Source: CAXBNB01 sp040222275 | GTDB taxonomy: Bacteria > Bacteroidota > Bacteroidia > Cytophagales > Cyclobacteriaceae | Assembly: GCA_040222275.1 (NCBI GenBank) | Contig: JAVKDJ010000046.1 | Coordinates: forward strand, 138,256-202,255 | Direction: 5' to 3' | DNA length: 64,000 bases | Shown: one piece after another, positions 1 through 10,900 of the stretch | Layout: every line of letters starts with the position of its first letter | How positions within the stretch are numbered: the first letter of the stretch is position 1 | Notes under the pieces: model-generated | Databases searched by the model: none | What the model saw: only the letters and a program-made list of their open reading frames with translations | What the model was told of the DNA's origin: nothing | Made by a program: the position numbers and the translations under genes

Positions 1-1
1 T

Positions 2-955
2 GATATCGGTATTGCCGGGCCCCTGGCTGGTTTCATTATTGCACTTTTTGTATTGCAGTATGGGTTTACCCACCTGCCCCCTATCGATTATGTCTTCAAG
101 ATACACCCCGAATATGAGCAATGGGGCAAGGACTATCATTTATATGCCTATGAAAACAAGGATATGATTGGTATTACGCTTGGGCCCAACCTGCTTTTCT
201 GGTTCTTTGAAAACTATGTGGCCAACGACACCTCGCTGATTCCCCACCCCAATGAAATGCTCCACTACCCCTATTTGCTGGCAGGTTACCTGGCGCTGTT
301 CTTCACAGCACTAAACCTATTGCCTATCGGACAGTTGGATGGCGGGCATATATTGTATGGCCTGATTGGGGAAAAGAAGCATCGTTTTGTTTCAGGCAGC
401 TTGTTTTTGGTATTTATCTATTATGCAGGCCTGGGTGTGGTCAATCCATTTGTGCTGTCTGACTATCTTTTTGTGGAAATATTCTATTTTATATTTTTAT
501 ACTATTGCTTTCACAGGTTTACCCCGCTAAAGCGCAACCGCCTGATGTATGCATCTATTATTTTTTCCGCACAATTTGCCACTTCTTTTTTGTTTCCCCA
601 TGTAGAGGGATACACTGGCTGGTTGTTGTTTGCTTTTGTGTTGGGTAGGTTTCTGGGAATATACCACCCACCTGTATTGCACAATGAACCCCTGGATTTT
701 AAAAGAAAGGTATTGGGGTGGATTTCACTTGCCGTGTTTGTGGTTTCATTTAGCCCACAACCATTTATTATTGAAGACAACTACAGCAATGAAAACAAGT
801 CAGACACACCTACATTTCTGTCAACAGTGAAGCCTTCTCCATATTTAACACGGATGGACAATCCCAACTCGATGGCACGTGCCTCAAGCATTTCTATAAA
901 TTGTGGGGATGAGATCAGGGTATTGGGTTGCTCGCCATCAGGATCGAAAAACTGA
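2..955 (+). CDS. Site-2 protease family (M50) membrane metalloprotease, 3' part
   Basis: The reading frame is open from base 2, so the gene begins upstream of the window and the N-terminus with the HExxH motif is missing. What remains begins DIGIAGPLAGF, typical of the loop after the first catalytic helix in M50 proteases. It then has a hydrophobic segment and NLLPIGQLDGGH at about bases 315-351, which carries the LDGGH zinc ligand motif. Several further membrane helices follow, up to about base 770. M50 enzymes cut transmembrane substrates inside the bilayer, often in envelope stress signalling. The last 58 codons (after base 781) read antisense through the end of bshB1 and do not look like membrane protein, so the C-terminal tail may be a read-through extension. 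Family assignment is firm; substrate is unknown. Confidence 0.85.
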   Translation, partial: DIGIAGPLAGFIIALFVLQYGFTHLPPIDYVFKIHPEYEQWGKDYHLYAYENKDMIGITLGPNLLFWFFENYVANDTSLIPHPNEMLHYPYLLAGYLALFFTALNLLPIGQLDGGHILYGLIGEKKHRFVSGSLFLVFIYYAGLGVVNPFVLSDYLFVEIFYFIFLYYCFHRFTPLKRNRLMYASIIFSAQFATSFLFPHVEGYTGWLLFAFVLGRFLGIYHPPVLHNEPLDFKRKVLGWISLAVFVVSFSPQPFIIEDNYSNENKSDTPTFLSTVKPSPYLTRMDNPNSMARASSISINCGDEIRVLGCSPSGSKN

Positions 956-1497
956 GACTTGAAAGCGCGAACAGCCTCCATTCTTTTTTGCCAGAAACCT
1001 GAAACATCCACTACAAAATCGGGTTGTATCCAGTCTGTTTGTATGTAGTGATAGAGGTTATTAGCCCTCCAAATATCTTGTACCTGCCCTGCTATATCTG
1101 TTTCTACTTTTTTCAACCCCGCAAGGAAATTAGCCTGCACTACAAGGCTTGAAGCCTTTCCGTGATCAGGATGACGGTCTTTTACCGCATTGCACAAGAT
1201 TATTTCGGGCTGAAACCTGCGAATGGCCTTTACTACCTCTATTTGATGTTGGCGGTCGTTGGTGAAGAACACATCCGAAAACCCGAGGTTTTCCCTAACA
1301 CTGAGGCCCAGGATTTTGGCAGACGCTGCTGATTCTTGATCACGAATCTCTGCCGACCCCCTGGTACCCATCTCACCTCTTGTAAGGTCAACAATGCCCA
1401 CTTTTTTGCCTGATGCTACCAGGGAGAGAATGGTGCCACCACAGGATAGCTCTGCATCATCCGGGTGGGCCGCAAATACCAATACATCTAATTTCAT
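781..1497 (-). CDS. bshB1: Bacillithiol biosynthesis deacetylase BshB1
   Basis: This LmbE/PIG-L family zinc deacetylase would remove the acetyl group from GlcNAc-malate in bacillithiol synthesis, the low-molecular-weight thiol of many Bacteroidota. The 238-residue length is normal for the family. Zinc-site motifs are visible: HPDD at residues 11-14 and HPDH at residues 109-112, with the family signature DLTRGEMGTRG at about 38-48. The C-terminus overlaps the tail of the convergent site-2 protease by 175 bp. No other bacillithiol gene lies nearby, so the assignment to BshB1 rather than another LmbE deacetylase rests on overall sequence character. Confidence 0.9.
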   Translation of the reverse strand: MKLDVLVFAAHPDDAELSCGGTILSLVASGKKVGIVDLTRGEMGTRGSAEIRDQESAASAKILGLSVRENLGFSDVFFTNDRQHQIEVVKAIRRFQPEIILCNAVKDRHPDHGKASSLVVQANFLAGLKKVETDIAGQVQDIWRANNLYHYIQTDWIQPDFVVDVSGFWQKRMEAVRAFKSQFFDPDGEQPNTLISSPQFIEMLEARAIELGLSIRVKYGEGFTVDRNVGVSDLFSLL

Positions 1498-1525
1498 TTT
1501 TTAAATGGTTTATTGTGTCAGTCCC

Positions 1526-2581
1526 TTAGGTAAGCCTTAACCGCCTTCCAACCCTTAAAATGGTTTTACGGGATATCCCATTCAAACGGCAAATTTGGCT
1601 GATGGATATACCATATCTATAACTGATGTGGCTCAAGGTATCCCCACTCCTAATTCTATGATAACGAATCTTTCGTGCTTCTTTCAGGTAGGCGAATGTC
1701 TTTGGCGTAATGGTAAGGCTATCTGCCAGCAAACTGTCATTGGAAAAATCAAAAATCTCTGTGGGATCGATGGCATTGCCCTGGTACCTTACTTCAAAAT
1801 GCAGGTGTGGGCCACTGCTCCTACCTGTGCTTCCTCCCAAACCTATTACGTCACCGGACCGAACTACATCCCCTACCCCTACTAGTCTCTTCTTAAAATG
1901 CCCATAGAGCGTCTCCAAGCCATTGTAGTGCCTCACGAGCACATAGTGTCCATATCCGTAGCGATCGTAGTGTGCCACCCTTACAATTCCGTCAAACGCC
2001 ACCTTCACAGAGTCTCCGGTGTTGAGCCGTAAGTCTGTACCATAATGCCACCGCCACCTTCGCAACCCAAAAGGTGAAGTGATGTGCCCCTGGCTTATCG
2101 GTATCGTCCAGCTTAGGTCAGGATTGCTGTAGTGTAAGGGAATGTTTAGGGTATCACTGAATTTTTCACCATCCAGGTCATAGGGGTTGACTTTTTTCGA
2201 GTCCCAGATAGAATAATATTCGTTCAGCGTGACCCATACAGAATCTATCATTAACTGCTCCGACACCTGAACCGGCACATTGTAATACAATGGAATCTGG
2301 GCGGTATCTTCATGGGCCATAGTCAATTCCCGCATCAAATTGACCTCTTCAGCATACATCATGCTATCCAGGTAAGTGGTATCCACAGCAAAGGCATCAT
2401 AGTCCACCACAAATTCCTCTTCTTCTGTGACTGGTATTTCTACTTTTTTGTTTTTGAACCTAAAAAAATCTCCCAGCCTTCGTTTCTTTTCCTGACCGAG
2501 AGATTCGTTCACCACCACCATCATTAAAATTAATATGACACTGGTGCAGTATTTTACTCGCATAAATTTATTCGCATTCAT
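1526..2581 (-). CDS. Secreted M23 peptidase with C-terminal LysM domain
   Basis: A 351-residue exported cell-wall hydrolase. The N-terminus has a signal peptide ending near SLG-QEKK, and a lower-complexity acidic stretch follows. The M23 (lysostaphin-type) catalytic domain spans about residues 160-280, with the zinc motifs HYGTD near residue 179 and HLHFE near residue 258. A LysM peptidoglycan-binding domain (HRIRSGDTLSHISYRYGIS) covers the last 50 residues. Such proteins cleave peptide cross-links or, when degenerate, activate amidases; here the zinc ligands are intact, so it is probably an active endopeptidase. A second ATG at 2563 is an alternative start. It ends 28 bp upstream of bshB1's start, so co-transcription is possible. 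Confidence 0.88.
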   Translation of the reverse strand: MNANKFMRVKYCTSVILILMMVVVNESLGQEKKRRLGDFFRFKNKKVEIPVTEEEEFVVDYDAFAVDTTYLDSMMYAEEVNLMRELTMAHEDTAQIPLYYNVPVQVSEQLMIDSVWVTLNEYYSIWDSKKVNPYDLDGEKFSDTLNIPLHYSNPDLSWTIPISQGHITSPFGLRRWRWHYGTDLRLNTGDSVKVAFDGIVRVAHYDRYGYGHYVLVRHYNGLETLYGHFKKRLVGVGDVVRSGDVIGLGGSTGRSSGPHLHFEVRYQGNAIDPTEIFDFSNDSLLADSLTITPKTFAYLKEARKIRYHRIRSGDTLSHISYRYGISISQICRLNGISRKTILRVGRRLRLT

Positions 2582-2675
2582 TTCGAAATATCAGAAGCCT
2601 TTAAATTCTGTTCCAACTGGTGGCTTCCAAAATTTCTTTATTATTCAATAGTTGGAGGAGCTTTCCTTTTCCAAC

Positions 2676-3620
2676 TTAAGCCAATTCTGCTTCTTTAGCA
2701 GCCAAGAATCTTTCTGCGTCCAGTGCGCCCATACATCCAGTGCCCGCAGCTGTCACGGCCTGCCTGTATATCTTGTCGGCTGCATCGCCAGTCACAAACA
2801 CTCCTTCGACTTTCGTTTTAGATGAGCCTGCCTCTACTTTCAGATAACCCGTCTCGTCCATGTCCAATTGCCCTTTGAAAATGCCTGTGTTTGGGGTATG
2901 CCCTATCGCAACAAAAAATCCACTGATTTCAAAATCCGATTTTTCACCCGTCACGTTGTTGACAATCCTCATTCCTTCCACTTCTTCCTCACCCAACACT
3001 TCTTCTGTAGAACTGTTCCAGAGAATTTCAATATTGGCATTGTCCATTACCCTTTTTTGCATGATTTTAGATGCACGCAGCTCATCCCTACGAACGACCA
3101 GGTACACTTTCGGGCAAATATTGGCAAGGTACAAAGCTTCTTCTGCGGCGGTATCACCTCCTCCTACAACAGCCACCTGTTTTCCTTTGTAGAAAAAACC
3201 ATCACATACAGCACAGCCTGAAACACCTTTGTTCATCAATCGCGCCTCGGATTCCAACCCAAGGTATTTCACGCTTGCCCCGGTAGAAATAATGACCGAT
3301 TCAGCAGTAACCTCATGCTTTTCGTCGATTATTACTTTATGGGGATAAGATGAAAAATCTACCGATGTAGCTATACCAAACCGAATGTCTGTTCCAAACC
3401 TTTCAGCTTGTTTCTGAAGATCTACCATCATTTGAGGGCCACTTACGCCTTCTGGGTAGCCCGGGAAGTTCTCAACATCTGTGGTAGTGGTGAGTTGTCC
3501 TCCTGGCTCTCCACCCGTATATAAAACGGGGTTTAAACCTGCCCTTGATGCATAAATTGCCGCTGTGTATCCCGCAGGGCCTGATCCTATGATTAGTACT
3601 TTTAAATTTTCCTGAGTCAT
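2676..3620 (-). CDS. trxB: Thioredoxin-disulfide reductase
   Basis: NADPH-dependent FAD enzyme that reduces thioredoxin in the cytoplasm. From the chosen ATG at 3620 it is 314 residues, the usual length. The frame stays open 17 codons further upstream, but that extension does not resemble the family. The FAD-binding GSGPAG is at residues 12-17, the redox-active CAVC at 136-139, the NADPH motif GGGDTAAE at 153-160, and the C-terminal FAD motif VTGDAAD is near residue 275. All key residues are present. A possible -7 element lies at 3648-3655. The stop codon sits in a 7-bp inverted repeat (2650-2656 with 2670-2676) that has no T tract, so it is not called as a terminator. Confidence 0.96.
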   Translation of the reverse strand: MTQENLKVLIIGSGPAGYTAAIYASRAGLNPVLYTGGEPGGQLTTTTDVENFPGYPEGVSGPQMMVDLQKQAERFGTDIRFGIATSVDFSSYPHKVIIDEKHEVTAESVIISTGASVKYLGLESEARLMNKGVSGCAVCDGFFYKGKQVAVVGGGDTAAEEALYLANICPKVYLVVRRDELRASKIMQKRVMDNANIEILWNSSTEEVLGEEEVEGMRIVNNVTGEKSDFEISGFFVAIGHTPNTGIFKGQLDMDETGYLKVEAGSSKTKVEGVFVTGDAADKIYRQAVTAAGTGCMGALDAERFLAAKEAELA

Positions 3621-3647
3621 TGTGTTCCTGATTATTGAAAAAGAATT

Positions 3648-3655
3648 CAAAATTA
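3648..3655 (-). promoter_or_regulatory. Possible -7 promoter element of trxB
   Basis: On the minus strand the bases read TAATTTTG, a match to the Bacteroidota TAnnTTTG element, 28 bases upstream of the trxB ATG. No TTG is seen at the expected -33 spacing, and such AT-rich matches occur by chance, so the call is tentative. Confidence 0.35.
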
Positions 3656-3858
3656 ATATTTTAACTAACAAGCGAAACAGATGCCAGTCAAAAAAGATTC
3701 AAAAAATTGTGATCGCTTCTAAATATTTCCTTAACCATTTGTGAAAGGATTGGTTCAGGTTTGGCGTTAGGGCATACGGAACGAATCGCTTTGTGTTGGG
3801 AATTTATCTTTAAAAACGGGTATGATAATAAGGCCGTAAGGCAAAGTGCAAAGAAAGT

Positions 3859-4722
3859 CTAGCCGAGGTAGGTTCTCAATGATTGGGCGCGTGATGCGTG
3901 CCGCAACCGGCGAATGGCTTTTTCCTTGATCTGCCTTACCCTTTCCCTCGTGAGTTCAAATATGTCTCCTATCTCCTCCAGGGTATAGGCTTGTTGGTTT
4001 TCAAGGCCGTAGTAAAATGACAGAATTTGGGACTCACGGTGGGTCAGACAGGCCAAGGCTCGCTTGATTTCATTTTTCAAAGAATCTTTTATCAGTTTTT
4101 CGTCCGGGTCTTTTTCGTTCACATTTTCCATTACATCCAGCAGACTTCCTTCCTCACCTGATTGGAAGGGTGCATCCATGGACACATGCCGCCCGGAGCT
4201 CATCAACGATTGGGTCACATCTTCGATGGACATGGCCAGGTTCTCAGCCAACTCATCCGCAGATGGCTCCCTTTCATTTTTTTGTTCCAAATCTGAAAAT
4301 GCCCTGGCTATTTTTGACAAAAAACCTACCCTGTTGAGGGGCAAACGAACAATCCGTGATTGCTCTGCAAGTGCCTGTAAAATAGACTGACGAATCCACC
4401 ATACAGCATACGAAATGAATTTAAACCCCCGGGTTTCATCAAACCTCTTGGCAGCCTTTATCAAACCTAAATTCCCCTCACTGATTAAATCACTCAATGG
4501 GAGTCCTTTGTTCTGGTATTGCTTGGCTACTGACACTACGAATCGAAGGTTTGCCTTTGTGAGCCTTTCAAGTGCCATTTGATCACCCTGCCTGATCCTA
4601 CATGCCAGTTCTACTTCCTGGTCGGGATCCAATAACTCAACACGTCCAATTTCCTGAAAATATTTATCGAGGGATTGATCTTCCCTATTGGTGATCTGCT
4701 TGGTAATTTTTAGCTGCCTCAT
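3859..4722 (-). CDS. rpoD: RNA polymerase sigma-70 factor, SigA/RpoD type
   Basis: A group 1/2 sigma factor of 287 residues, the short form typical of Bacteroidota primary sigma factors, which lack the long region 1.1. I start at the ATG at 4722 (MRQLKITKQ) because the longer frame begins at a TTG two codons earlier. Region 1.2 is at about residues 8-45, region 2 at 55-125 (including FISYAVWWIRQSI for -10 recognition and melting), region 3 at about 130-200 and region 4 at 225-280 with the helix-turn-helix LEEIGDIFELTRERVRQIK. Some positions (ACRIRQGD, AENLAMSIED) look more divergent than usual for a primary sigma, so a close paralogue cannot be excluded. Confidence 0.88.
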   Translation of the reverse strand: MRQLKITKQITNREDQSLDKYFQEIGRVELLDPDQEVELACRIRQGDQMALERLTKANLRFVVSVAKQYQNKGLPLSDLISEGNLGLIKAAKRFDETRGFKFISYAVWWIRQSILQALAEQSRIVRLPLNRVGFLSKIARAFSDLEQKNEREPSADELAENLAMSIEDVTQSLMSSGRHVSMDAPFQSGEEGSLLDVMENVNEKDPDEKLIKDSLKNEIKRALACLTHRESQILSFYYGLENQQAYTLEEIGDIFELTRERVRQIKEKAIRRLRHASRAQSLRTYLG

Positions 4723-4843
4723 GCTCAATCAGGATATCAAGTTATTTTATCAAGGTATTGACCTTACCTCTAAAATAATCAATAAAACAGGAGATCGGAA
4801 TGAATGGTCTAAGATTATTTTTCAGGCATTTAGGTACATATTA

Positions 4844-4880
4844 ACGAAAAAAGCCCCTCGAACAATTCCGAGGGGCTTTC
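4844..4880 (-). terminator. Rho-independent terminator of the giant gene
   Basis: A perfect 10-bp stem (AAGCCCCTCG at 4851-4860 with CGAGGGGCTT at 4869-4878) has an 8-base loop. On the minus strand the stem is followed by TTTTTT. It lies 20-50 bases past the stop of the 6097-residue gene and separates that gene from sigA. Confidence 0.9.
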
Positions 4881-4900
4881 CTTAAGGTATAGTTAAACAA

Positions 4901-7900
4901 TTAATGCGCAATCATAAGCTTTTTATTTCTGAATTGCAGGTTTTCCCCATTGATAGAAATAAAATACATACCCGATGGGAATTCACGCGTATCCAAGCCA
5001 AAACCTTCTGCCCCAGGTTTTAATTTTCCATATTTGTAAATTTTACCTGTTTGGTCATATACTGTCCAATTTATCAGCTCTGTAGTCATCTGATCAAACA
5101 ATACGAACACTTCCTTGCTGGCCGGGTTAGGATACAAGCTGTAGTCCCTGCCATCAAAGCCATCATCTATGCCAGTAATGGTAGGGCTCACTTTACCAAC
5201 CACATCCACCGAAACAGTCTGGTAAACATTTTTGGTTTCAATATCCTGCACAAATACTACCACAGCTAGATCAGGACCATCAAGCCCTTTTTGGATTTCC
5301 CACGACTCGTTTACACTCACAGAAGTCCCTATTGGATACTGTCTCCTTGGCTCTCTGGTGCCTATGCCGTTGGGCAGCATTTTCCTCAATGCTGCGCGTG
5401 TTTCCAACTGTCCGTTGGCCGCATTGCTCATTACCACTGTTTTTTCAACAACCGCTATATATACGATGATTTCTTTTTCAGGCAGGGCCGTAGTGGCATC
5501 CCCATCATCACCCACATCCTGAGAAGCAGTAATATTTACACTCACGTCCAAAACTTCCTGATCAGACCCGAAGTTTGGATCCACAACAATATTGAACAGG
5601 GCATCATCCAGGGATCTTCTTGCCAGGTTGTTCAGCGTCCACGGCACTTCCGTTCGGGCAGTTGCTCCACGGTTCACTTCCCCGTTGATCAAGGAGGTAG
5701 GTGCCGCCGAAATTCCATAAAATACTGCCCTTGCACTCGGATCCTCTATATTCAAAATACTCACCGGATCAGGGTTTGTCAGGACAGCAGGGGTTACACT
5801 GGTATCTAAATTATCCAAATCCCCCTTAAAAGTAGTATGATAATTCACCCTTATTATATCCCCGTTGTTCAACGTTGGGTCGTCAATTATGGCGTTGATG
5901 CTTGCATCCACAGTCGCACTTGCCGTTACGTTGGTGCTCGAAAATTGTTCCAACAATACGTTTTTCTCCCTGTCTTTGATGGCAAAATTGTCAAATGCAA
6001 ATCCTTCAGATGCAGCGGAACCATCGCTACCCAGGGCAAACCTAAAAATGACAGAACTACGATCAGCTGGTAGTATGCCATCCAGCTTATGTCTTGCAGA
6101 AACCCACTGAGCAGTATTAGCCCCCAGGTTTCCTGCCCAGCCTATGTCCCCTTCGTTGGAAGCCTGAAGTTCTTGTTGACCAGGTTTACCTGTAATGTTT
6201 TCATTGGTAAACCACTCTGTACCCGTCGCATCGTCTGTGAAGGGCTCGTAATCACCCAGAGCCACCCATTCAGAGCCTCCATCAATAGAATACTGAAGGA
6301 CAACACCATCCCGTTGGTCAGAGAAATGGAAAATCTGATCAAAAGATACCATTGGTCTGGTAAGGCTTGTGAAATCGAAACAAGGTGAATATACCCATGA
6401 CCTGGATTCATTGTTGATATAATTGCCATCCAGGTTGGTAGCCCAGGCATGGTTGTTGGCACCAGGTGCCGCTACCAAAGCCCCTGATGGGATACCATAT
6501 TGCCAGCTGTTAAATTCTGATGGTAGTTTACCCCAGTCGCCTTCCGGATCTTCTTTATCTTCTATTGGCCTTAGATCAACGTACCAACCATCCATCGATA
6601 CCACCTCCAATTCAGATTGTTCTGGTTCAACGTTCTTTCTAATACCATTAACTTCTTCTTGTTTGTAAAATTTAACTTTCACAGTATCAGATTCATTGAG
6701 AACTTCAAAGTCATTAAAATACGGTGCTGTTTCTACTGGTAGAATCGTTACAGATCTCGTAATGACGCGATTACACTTGTTGTTGGTAATCAAAGACAAA
6801 GCTACATCGTAGGTACCTGGTTCTTGATAAGTGTGTGGGAAAACGAAATCCTGTTGGCTAACAACTTTAATAGAATCGATATTCATATCTCCATAATCAA
6901 ACAGCAAGGAATCTATCGTTCCAAATGTCAGTGATTGTGGTGAAGCCGTATAAACTATTTCATCTGTAAAACATAATCCCTGAACAGTGAAGTTAACATC
7001 TGGAATCTCCCCTACTACAATATCCCTGGTCACGACAGTGCTCACACAGCCCCGGTCGTTCTCTACGAACAATGAAGGCGCATAATTGCCAGCTTCAACA
7101 TAGGCATGTGAAGGTGAAAATTCATTGCTGGTATTATCTTCATCCGTGGCTTCCTTGTCGTCAAAATCCCAGGTTACACTCGTGATTGGGTTGCCCGGAT
7201 CTGTTGTCTGGGGATTGTTTGGATCGTTGGGCACAGTTGAGAATTGGAATTCAACAGCCGCATCATCACACCCGCCTTCTGTATCTATTTGAACTACCGG
7301 TTTAGTGTTGATGGTTATTTGCTTGGTTACCTTACCAATACAACCTCTATTATCAGTAAATGTGTAAGTCACATTTTGAATTGGCTCACTGCCATCACCT
7401 TGAGCCGTTTCATAAGCAGATTCGAAATTAAATTGTGCCTGGAAACCATTGACAGTGGTCAAACCTGAGGCGCCAAATTGGGTAGAAAACAAGCCCGAAC
7501 CTCCTGCAGATACTGAACCAGTTCCTTCAAAAGCCGAAGCATTCAATGAAATGTTGGCATTGTCGATACAGAATTCATTCACATTGGCTGCTACAGGCCC
7601 TTCCGGTATCACGAAATCAACTGTCGGCAGTGGGTTAATGGTTACTGTGACTGCATTGGATGTTTGCCCACATGACTTATCAGTAGAGTAAGTATATGTG
7701 ATTGTCACAACCAAAGGATCAGATCCATTGCCAAATTCGTTGTAAGCCAATTGGCTATTGAGAATAGCCTCATCATTTATCCCTGTGGGTGCTGAAAAAG
7801 CAGCACTTGATAAAGCAGGATCCAACGTATATGATCCCGCACCACCAAGCACACCATTTTGATTAAACTGAATGCCTTCCCTAAAGATGGTTACTTCATT

Positions 7901-10900
7901 GGCATTGGTATTTCCGTCAACAATACACACAGCTGCAGAGCTTACAATATTGCCGTTGTTGTTTATTTTAATGGTAGGGTTTGGAGAGCGATATACCCTA
8001 ATAGTTACAGTGTTGTCAATGTCTTGCACACCATTCGCAGAGGATTGGGCCAAAGCTTTACCGCTACATCCGTTATCATTTTCATAAGACATATCGATCA
8101 CAAAATCGATGAAGGTATCTGTTCTGAAAGCGGGGTTGTTGTCTGCCCTGGCCATTGCCGCAGCAGGGTAAAAGAATGCGGTACCATCCCCATTGTTTTC
8201 CAGTCCATCGTTGGCCCCATTCAAGCCAAAACTCAATTCGGAAAAAGATGCGCTCACAAAAGTTCCCTGGCTGGCCTGGTCTGTAATGTCACTGATCAGT
8301 ATTTTATCCGCTGATCCGGCTTCCGAAGTTGACAAATCGTCGATACACAACTCTACCAATAAGTTTCCAGAACCATCCCTTGTCCCTGTAACCAGGGAAG
8401 CACTGGCATCATTCCTTGCGACATCCATTTCTGGCACAGGTAGGTTATGTATTACTATGGTCTGCACCACGTTGTTAGCGCAACCTTTGGCATCCTGGTA
8501 TTGCAGGTTTACATCCACACTTATTTGCCTTTCTGTAAAGCCTGTAGTTGCAGAAGCATCTTTGAACAATTGTTCAATATCAATATCAGCAGTGCCATCA
8601 TTGTTGTCGTCTATAGCTGTCTGGGGTACTCCTACCAGACTAAAGGTAGCTATCGCCCCACCAGATTCCGGATCAGAACTCACTACAGTTAGGGTACCTT
8701 CATCTACGCAAACTTCATTGTCCGCTGTTGCACCGGCTTGTCTATAGGTAAAATCAAATACAGGTAATGGATTGACAACCAAAGTGACTGCACCTGAGGT
8801 AGCTGTACACCCAATATCTGACGTGGCATATTCGTAAGTTATGGAGAATGTAGCCACTTCTTCATTGGCACTATTCAAACCTGATTCGGCATAAGCCACC
8901 GCCGGATCAAAGAATATTTCATCACGTCCGCCACTTACACCTGCACTATACAAGGCCGCATTAGACAATGGAGGGTCACTCACAAAAGTTCCTCCGAACC
9001 CATCCCCGGTATCAAACCCAATGCTCTGAACGAACAACCTTACCGGATCACCACTCACGTCATGATCGATACAATAGTCGTTCTCATCGAGGGCAGCTCC
9101 ATCATCAATTTTAATCACTGGCTGTGGCAACCTGTAAACCCTTATTTTTTTCGTTTTTCCAAATGCAGAGGCTGATCCCGAACATGTCAGGTCGTTGGTA
9201 AAGGTGTAGTCTATCGTAAAATCGATCGAAGTGACATTAGAAAACGCCACAGGGTTACCAGCTACCGCATCTGCTACTGCCTGTGATGGGTAGAAATAAT
9301 ATTCACCTTCGCTGTTTTTGGCCAATGCAGCTGCACTAAGGGGAACACCTGATGCATTTCCGGAAAAGGTTCCAGCGACCAAAGTTCCATTTACCGGATC
9401 AGTATCGTCAAGCAGGACAATTTTATCCGTAGCGGTAGCCTCACTTGTTGAAATGTCGTCAATACAAACTTCCAGATCAACTCCTCCTGAACCAGTCAAT
9501 GATACACCGTTTCTCTGAATTAAGAAGTCAGGCTCAGGGGTATTGTTGATTTTAATGGTTATGTCAGTAGTATTGACACATCCATTTGGACCAGTATAGG
9601 TATAAGTCACCACGTAATCTACTTGTCTGAAATCTTTGGCAGGATTGACCGTTTCAAAGGCATCCAATAAATCTATTTCAGCCCGGCTGTTGCCTACTGT
9701 ATTGTCTATTGCTGAATTATTAATGGCATTTGAAAAGGTACCAGACGCATTGGAAGGGCTACCGATGAGGTTTAGCTCTACATCATCGATACAGAATTCA
9801 TTTTTGCCCAAACCTTCGCCTTCGCGACCAAACGAAACATCTACAGAAGGCAATCCATTGATTGTGATGTTCTTATTTATGCTATTCACACATGAATTAG
9901 CGTCAGTGTAAGTATAAGTAACTGTAATTACCTCCGACTGATCCAAATAATTCTGCGTATTTGTCTGCCCCACTGCTGCCAGCACATCGAATGTTGCTGT
10001 ACCGTCACCATTATCTGTTAAACCTAAACCTGAACTCACAGAAAAAGAACCACTTGCATTGGCTGGACTTCCAAGCAGGCTGATGTTACCATTGTCCACA
10101 CAAACCGCTGCTGGCAATGCGCCCCCACTTCCATTTGTAAGGTCAAGTACGGGTAAGGGGTTCACAGTATATTTGATCATTGTTGCAGGGCCTTCACACC
10201 CCGCAAAACCAGAGGGAGATCCTATGTTTTCTGTTTTAGCTACCCAAAAATTGGTTGTACCAGACACATTGGGGTTTACTTCATTGGTCGTAATGTTAAA
10301 AGTAATACCAGATGCTACCAGGTTATTTAAACCAGCATCAGAGTACCAATTATATTGCTCTCCGGCTAATAACCCTGCTACGTCAACTGCAGGATTTACG
10401 AATGCCGCAAATTGACAGATTTCGTATTCATTTCCATTGGCATTGGCAGTAGTAATGGGTGATACAGGAGTAGAATGCACCGTCATATCCACTTGTGTGA
10501 GGGTACTTGGGCAATCAGATTCTCCTGTAAATTGTCCAACATATATGGAGAAATCGGCAACAAACTTACCACCTGATACCTGAGGAAATCCTGTAAAATC
10601 TGCCACCGTAGGCAAATAGGAGACCCCTGTAGCGCCGGGAATGGTTATAGTGCCCGCCGCATCTTTATACCACTGGTAGGCATTGGCTGTAGGGCTGGTA
10701 ACAGTAACTGCAGTAAAGTTTTCACCTTCACATATCGTACGGTTGAGTTCTGATGTGAGCAATGTCGGGCCAGATTCTATCGGTTCGATATGAACAATCA
10801 CATCCAATTCACTTCCTACAGCAGTTTCACATCCTCCAAAGGCTGGAGTTGCTGCATTGTCAATGTCAGTAGCCTGGGTAACAAAATAGGAATAATTCCC

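Noticed and set aside
2650..2676. Terminator after trxB
   Set aside because: A 7-bp stem without a T tract that overlaps the stop codon is too weak to call.
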